Of a DNA stretch of 64,000 nt, positions 60,506 through 64,000 are shown one piece after another. The position numbers and the translations under genes are program-made. Each line of letters starts with the position of its first letter. Position 1 is the first letter of the stretch. The stretch lies in NCBI GenBank assembly GCA_020438105.1, contig JAGQVE010000009.1:1-64000 (forward strand), given 5' to 3'. Under the pieces are notes generated by a model. It was given only the letters and a program-made list of their open reading frames with translations. It had not been told where the DNA came from and searched no databases. This DNA comes from Bacteroidales bacterium. GTDB lineage: Bacteria > Bacteroidota > Bacteroidia > Bacteroidales > JAADJA01.

Positions 60506-62091
60506 TTGTTATCAATTTTGTATTGAATATAAATTTTATTATCACTGGTTTCTGTTGGTTTATGACATTCCTTACAGGCAACTTTTTCGTGTGCACCTTT
60601 CAGACTGAATAATGTTTTATCATGGTCGAAACGACTTGCTGGTTTAAAGGCTTTAAAATCGTGGCACGCAAAACAATCAATCTGGCCTACTTTTTCAAAT
60701 TGACCGAAATGAATATCAATATGACAATTAACGCAGCTCTCAGGAAGGTCAGCAAACTGCTGATGCAGCGGGCCGCTCTCGTCTTGCTTAAAATGACACG
60801 AACGGCATGTTTGCTTTTCATGTGCACCCTGCAATTTGTATTCCGTTTGATTGTGGTCAAAATTTATCTCACTCCAGCGGCTTTCGGTATGGCAATTTTT
60901 GCAGGCTGATTCAGGGTAATATTTCTTATTCAGATATGGCTGGTGTATATCTTCATGACAATCGGCACATTTTTTCCCGATAGATCTGAACTTCCAGTCG
61001 GCCTCGGGATCTTTTTTGTGGCAGGCAAAACAGGGTGTTGCAAGGTGGGCTCCATTTAATTTAAATTCACTCTCATTGTGTTTTTCCACAGTAAACGATG
61101 ATTGATTAAATCCATCAACTGTGTGACATTCCTGGCAATCGGTAATCAATCTGTCCTTTTTAAAATCACCATTATGGTAATCACGATGGCAATTGGTGCA
61201 TTTGCTTGTCCAGATTGGATCAGTGTAATTTACTTTATGGCAAAGTTTACAATCTACTTGCTGATGTTTCCCTTCAAGTTTGTAATCGGTTTTATCATGA
61301 TCAAAGCGGTTGGTGGTTTTTAATTCGCGGAAAGAGAATTCTGTGTGGCACTCACTACAATTAGGACCAAATTTATTATTGTGAACATCCTGATGGCAGT
61401 TTACGCAGCTTTCAAACTTCAAACCTTTAAATGCCTGAAAGTCCTTGCCTCCTCTAACTTCCATTTTATGGCATTTTGCACATTCTACATCTTTGTGCTT
61501 GCCAACCAGTTTGTAATCGGCTTTATCGTGGTCGAATTTCGGTGCAGGTTTAAACTTTTCAAAATTGTGACAGTTTGCACATTCGTTTGATAATGTTTTT
61601 TGATGGTAATCCTCATGGCAACTCAAACACTCGGTTTTCAACCCCATATAAGTGTATTTCTTCTTTTTAATGTCATTACTTGATATATAATCTTTTTTAT
61701 GGCAATCAATGCATTCCTTTTTTGCATGCGCTCCTTCAAGTTTATATCCTGTTAGGTTATGGTCAAATTGATCCTTGTTAAACCGGATCATTTCAAACTC
61801 CCGGCCATGATGTTCGCTGTGACATGAAAAACAATCCTTCCCTTTAACATCAGATGAAGCATGATATCCCAAACTTTGATTTACCCGCGACTTAAGCTCT
61901 TTATGACAATCGAGGCATTTGTCGTTTGAAACTTTATCACCAAGAATATGACATTGAGTGCAATTGGAGAGGCCCTCCAGGTCGGCATGTGATTTTGTTA
62001 AATCACCCGGAGATATTTGTGCATTAACGGTTGTTAAATTAAATCCGAGCCAAGATAATACAATAATATAAGTAATCTTCCTGATAAGCAT
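60484..62091 (-). CDS. Multiheme c-type cytochrome, 20 CxxCH motifs
   Basis: A 535-residue cytochrome with signal peptide (to about VNAQIS) and 20 CxxCH motifs by eye, in irregular repeats. Each repeat has a pattern like FDHDKTDYKLEGKH, where the His residues are likely distal ligands, followed by CxxCH. It is lysine-rich and basic, unlike the acidic 70-heme protein encoded next, which would favour electrostatic docking. Its stop lies 22 bp inside the start of that gene. Presumably periplasmic, it would take electrons from the membrane oxidoreductase encoded upstream and pass them to the giant cytochrome. Confidence 0.93.
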   Translation of the reverse strand: MLIRKITYIIVLSWLGFNLTTVNAQISPGDLTKSHADLEGLSNCTQCHILGDKVSNDKCLDCHKELKSRVNQSLGYHASSDVKGKDCFSCHSEHHGREFEMIRFNKDQFDHNLTGYKLEGAHAKKECIDCHKKDYISSNDIKKKKYTYMGLKTECLSCHEDYHQKTLSNECANCHNFEKFKPAPKFDHDKADYKLVGKHKDVECAKCHKMEVRGGKDFQAFKGLKFESCVNCHQDVHNNKFGPNCSECHTEFSFRELKTTNRFDHDKTDYKLEGKHQQVDCKLCHKVNYTDPIWTSKCTNCHRDYHNGDFKKDRLITDCQECHTVDGFNQSSFTVEKHNESEFKLNGAHLATPCFACHKKDPEADWKFRSIGKKCADCHEDIHQPYLNKKYYPESACKNCHTESRWSEINFDHNQTEYKLQGAHEKQTCRSCHFKQDESGPLHQQFADLPESCVNCHIDIHFGQFEKVGQIDCFACHDFKAFKPASRFDHDKTLFSLKGAHEKVACKECHKPTETSDNKIYIQYKIDNKCESCHK

Positions 62092-62107
62092 GCTGTCAAT
62101 TTTTGAA

Positions 62108-63442
62108 CTAGTGTTTCAATAAAGCTTCACCGTATTTTTTGGTAATTTCCAGGCCGATTTTCTTTAAAAACTGGGTGGGTAGTTCACCCCCTGCAAAAAT
62201 ATAGACCAGGTCGTTTTTGATAACAATCGGCTCATCCGGTTTGCCATTTAACAGATGAACTTCATGATCCCTGATTTCTTTTACATTGGTATTAAATAAC
62301 ACTTCAACTTTTCCTTCTTTAATGGCCTTATTTATCCGTTCGCTGTTTTTTGGCTTAACCCTGCTAAAAGATTCTTTTCGGTACGAAAGTGTAACTTTAT
62401 TGTGTTCAGCAAGCAACATCGCCGATTCAACTGCTGAATCACCTCCGCCAACAACCAAAATGTTTTTCCGTTCAATATGCTCCGGTTCAAGAAGCCGGTA
62501 GGCTACTTTTTCAGTAATCTCGCCCGGAACCTCAAGTTTACGTGGTGTCCCCCTTCGGCCAATGGCAAGCAATACATGTTTGGCTGTATATTTTTTACCA
62601 TTTAAAGTTTCCACCTCAAAATAATCATCAATTGCAATAATTGATTCAACCTTACAATTTTCCTGGATTTTGATATCGTTTTTATTCAGAGCTTCATTCC
62701 ATACCTTTAATAACTCGGCTTTGTTGGTTTCGTTAAGTTTTACTTTTCCGTAAAGAGGCAGGTCCATCGGCGAAGTCATTACAATTTTAGAACGCGGAAA
62801 AGTGAAAACAGTACCACCCAGTGTATCCTGCTCAAGGGTGATGAATTTTAAGTTGTTTTTTTTAGCTGTCAGTGATGCCGATATACCGGCAGGTCCTGCT
62901 CCAACAATCAGGAGATCAAACGCTGCATTATGCTGTTTTTTTACATTGGTGGTCAGGTATTCCACGGCTTGTTTACCCTGCTCCGCCGCATTTTTGATCA
63001 ATCCCATTCCTCCAAGTTCACCTGCAATTGAAATTCCGGGTACATTGGATTCAAATTTCTGATTTACATGAGGCAGGTCAACTCCCCTTGTTTCGGTGCC
63101 AATGCACAGACTTATGGCCTGGGTAGGGCAGGCGTGAAAACAGGCCCCATGGCCTACGCATCTTGAGGCATTAATAGCTGTTGCTTTGCCTCTCCTGATG
63201 CCAATGATATCACGTTCAGGGCATGCTATGATGCATGCACCTGTTTTGATACAACTGTTTTCATCAATGACGGGATGAAGGGAGATGGGTTCGTAAAGTC
63301 CGGTTTCCTTGGCTTTTTCTATTTTTTCTTCCACCTGCCGCGATTCCCTTGCTTGTTTGCGGAGATAAATCCAAACCACAATACCACACAGGAGTAGTAC
63401 AAATCCGTAGACTATTATATTTTCAATTAGCTGTTCTGACAT
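62108..63442 (-). CDS. Membrane-anchored ferredoxin-type NAD(P)/FAD oxidoreductase
   Basis: A 444-residue protein. One N-terminal membrane helix (YGFVLLLCGIVVWIYL) is followed by two ferredoxin-like motifs, CIKTGACIIACP (about residue 63) and CVGHGACFHACP (about 94). A flavin domain then has LLIVGAGPAGISAS near 178 and an NAD(P) domain has ILVVGGGDSAVESAM near 328, in the thioredoxin-reductase-like fold but without its CxxC. Both Fe-S motifs lack the second cysteine (Thr and His instead), which seems normal for this subfamily. It lies 16 bp upstream of the 20-heme gene and could exchange electrons between NAD(P)H, ferredoxin sites and the membrane cytochrome. Confidence 0.85.
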   Translation of the reverse strand: MSEQLIENIIVYGFVLLLCGIVVWIYLRKQARESRQVEEKIEKAKETGLYEPISLHPVIDENSCIKTGACIIACPERDIIGIRRGKATAINASRCVGHGACFHACPTQAISLCIGTETRGVDLPHVNQKFESNVPGISIAGELGGMGLIKNAAEQGKQAVEYLTTNVKKQHNAAFDLLIVGAGPAGISASLTAKKNNLKFITLEQDTLGGTVFTFPRSKIVMTSPMDLPLYGKVKLNETNKAELLKVWNEALNKNDIKIQENCKVESIIAIDDYFEVETLNGKKYTAKHVLLAIGRRGTPRKLEVPGEITEKVAYRLLEPEHIERKNILVVGGGDSAVESAMLLAEHNKVTLSYRKESFSRVKPKNSERINKAIKEGKVEVLFNTNVKEIRDHEVHLLNGKPDEPIVIKNDLVYIFAGGELPTQFLKKIGLEITKKYGEALLKH

Positions 63443-63448
63443 AATTTA

Positions 63449-64000
63449 TTAAAATATCCATCGATAACCGAAAGTAATCGTCACGATGATATGGATCACC
63501 ATAATAATTAACATAACCAAAGCAAATGGAAGGTGGGCAACATGCCAGTATTTGAAAAGGTTTTGCATTGTTTTTAAACGTCCGATCCGCCGTTCAAGAG
63601 CAAGTTCATCATTAACTATTTTAAGAACACTTTTTCTTTCCTTATGAGTTAAGCTGGTACTTTTGAGGATTTTTTTAACTGTTTTCAGCGCTTTACGATC
63701 CTCCATATACTGGCTTCCCAATCCTTTTAATGGTTTCTGCCTAACGTCTTCCTGGTCGAGTTTGGTTGTTGCAATAATACTTTTATAGCTTTCTTCGTCA
63801 AGATTGTATTCTTCATGCAACATTGCACTCAAATTGGTTTTTAAGTCCCGGATTTCATTGAGGGTAAGTGCGCGGCCTTCAATGGAACGTGGTATTTGAA
63901 TATAAATAAACCTGCCGGCAACTCCACTGGCAAACACCGCCACCATACTCCAGAAACTCACCGAAACAATACCTCCGAATTTAAATGCAGTGTGAAAAAG
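63449..64000 (-). CDS. Membrane protein with candidate b-type heme histidines, C-terminal part
   Basis: The frame is open to the right edge, so the N-terminus lies beyond the window; about 183 residues are visible. A membrane segment (HTAFKFGGIVSVSFWSMVAV, then SGVAGRFIYIQIPRS), a cytoplasmic helical part of about 100 residues, and a final hydrophobic hairpin containing YWHVAHLPFALVM and IMVIHIIV are seen. Histidines in these segments are placed like heme b ligands in cytochrome b561 or ferric-reductase-type proteins. A GTG at 63961 could be read as a start, but in-frame hydrophobic codons continue upstream. The gene ends 6 bp before the FAD protein and opens the visible cytochrome operon. 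Confidence 0.7.
   Translation of the reverse strand, partial: LFHTAFKFGGIVSVSFWSMVAVFASGVAGRFIYIQIPRSIEGRALTLNEIRDLKTNLSAMLHEEYNLDEESYKSIIATTKLDQEDVRQKPLKGLGSQYMEDRKALKTVKKILKSTSLTHKERKSVLKIVNDELALERRIGRLKTMQNLFKYWHVAHLPFALVMLIIMVIHIIVTITFGYRWIF

Overview
The window comes from a Bacteroidota (Bacteroidetes) chromosome, probably a free-living or sediment-type member of the Bacteroidales/Marinilabiliales. The evidence is type IX secretion C-terminal sorting domains on two large secreted proteins, an S46 dipeptidyl peptidase, a PorE-like protein, weak Shine-Dalgarno signals, and several upstream sequences that fit the Bacteroidota promoter pattern (TTG, about 19 nt, TAnnTTTG). Genes are dense, and there is one tRNA gene and no rRNA or CRISPR array.

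Left part (1-11.5 kb): a locus resembling the E. coli ygfJ-ygfK-xdh purine-catabolism cluster. It holds a partial threonine synthase, a PLP fold-type II enzyme, the large YgfK-type iron-sulfur flavoprotein, a MocA-like cytidylyltransferase, a two-subunit xanthine-dehydrogenase-type molybdenum hydroxylase and XdhC. An ORF6N-domain DNA-binding protein stands at the head of xdhCAB and has a candidate palindromic operator. A GxxExxY gene bounded by imperfect inverted repeats lies between ygfK and the PLP enzyme, and a 75-bp copy of the same repeat pair without a gene lies between mocA and xdhB.

Middle (11.5-42 kb): housekeeping and envelope genes. These are a sucrose-phosphate-synthase-like glycosyltransferase with a kinase, prmC, an OmpR-type regulator, a probable operon ffh-folD-secreted protein-queE-porE-like, a DPP11-type S46 peptidase, ArsC-like protein, fumC, a 2653-residue modular T9SS surface protein, a GT-C-like membrane protein, class II aldolase, and a VPS10/BNR-like T9SS protein. 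Several gene borders carry arrays of 7- or 9-nt tandem repeats.

41.9-45 kb: tRNA-Arg(CCG) with a duplicated 3' end and two terminators, then an isolated contractile-tail sheath and tube gene pair and a divergent GIY-YIG protein.

Right part (45-64 kb): a secreted FnIII protein, an EamA transporter, a lipoprotein, Amt with a TorF-like porin, a NarL-type two-component system, and finally the most striking locus. This is a leftward, tightly packed operon (53.7-64.0 kb, extending beyond the window) encoding a membrane protein with candidate b-type heme histidines, an NAD(P)/FAD protein with ferredoxin-like sites, a cytochrome with 20 CxxCH motifs, a giant cytochrome with about 70 CxxCH motifs in 1738 residues, and an outer-membrane beta-barrel. 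It reads as a candidate trans-envelope electron conduit, possibly an undescribed porin-cytochrome type. Heme counts were made by eye; function is inferred.
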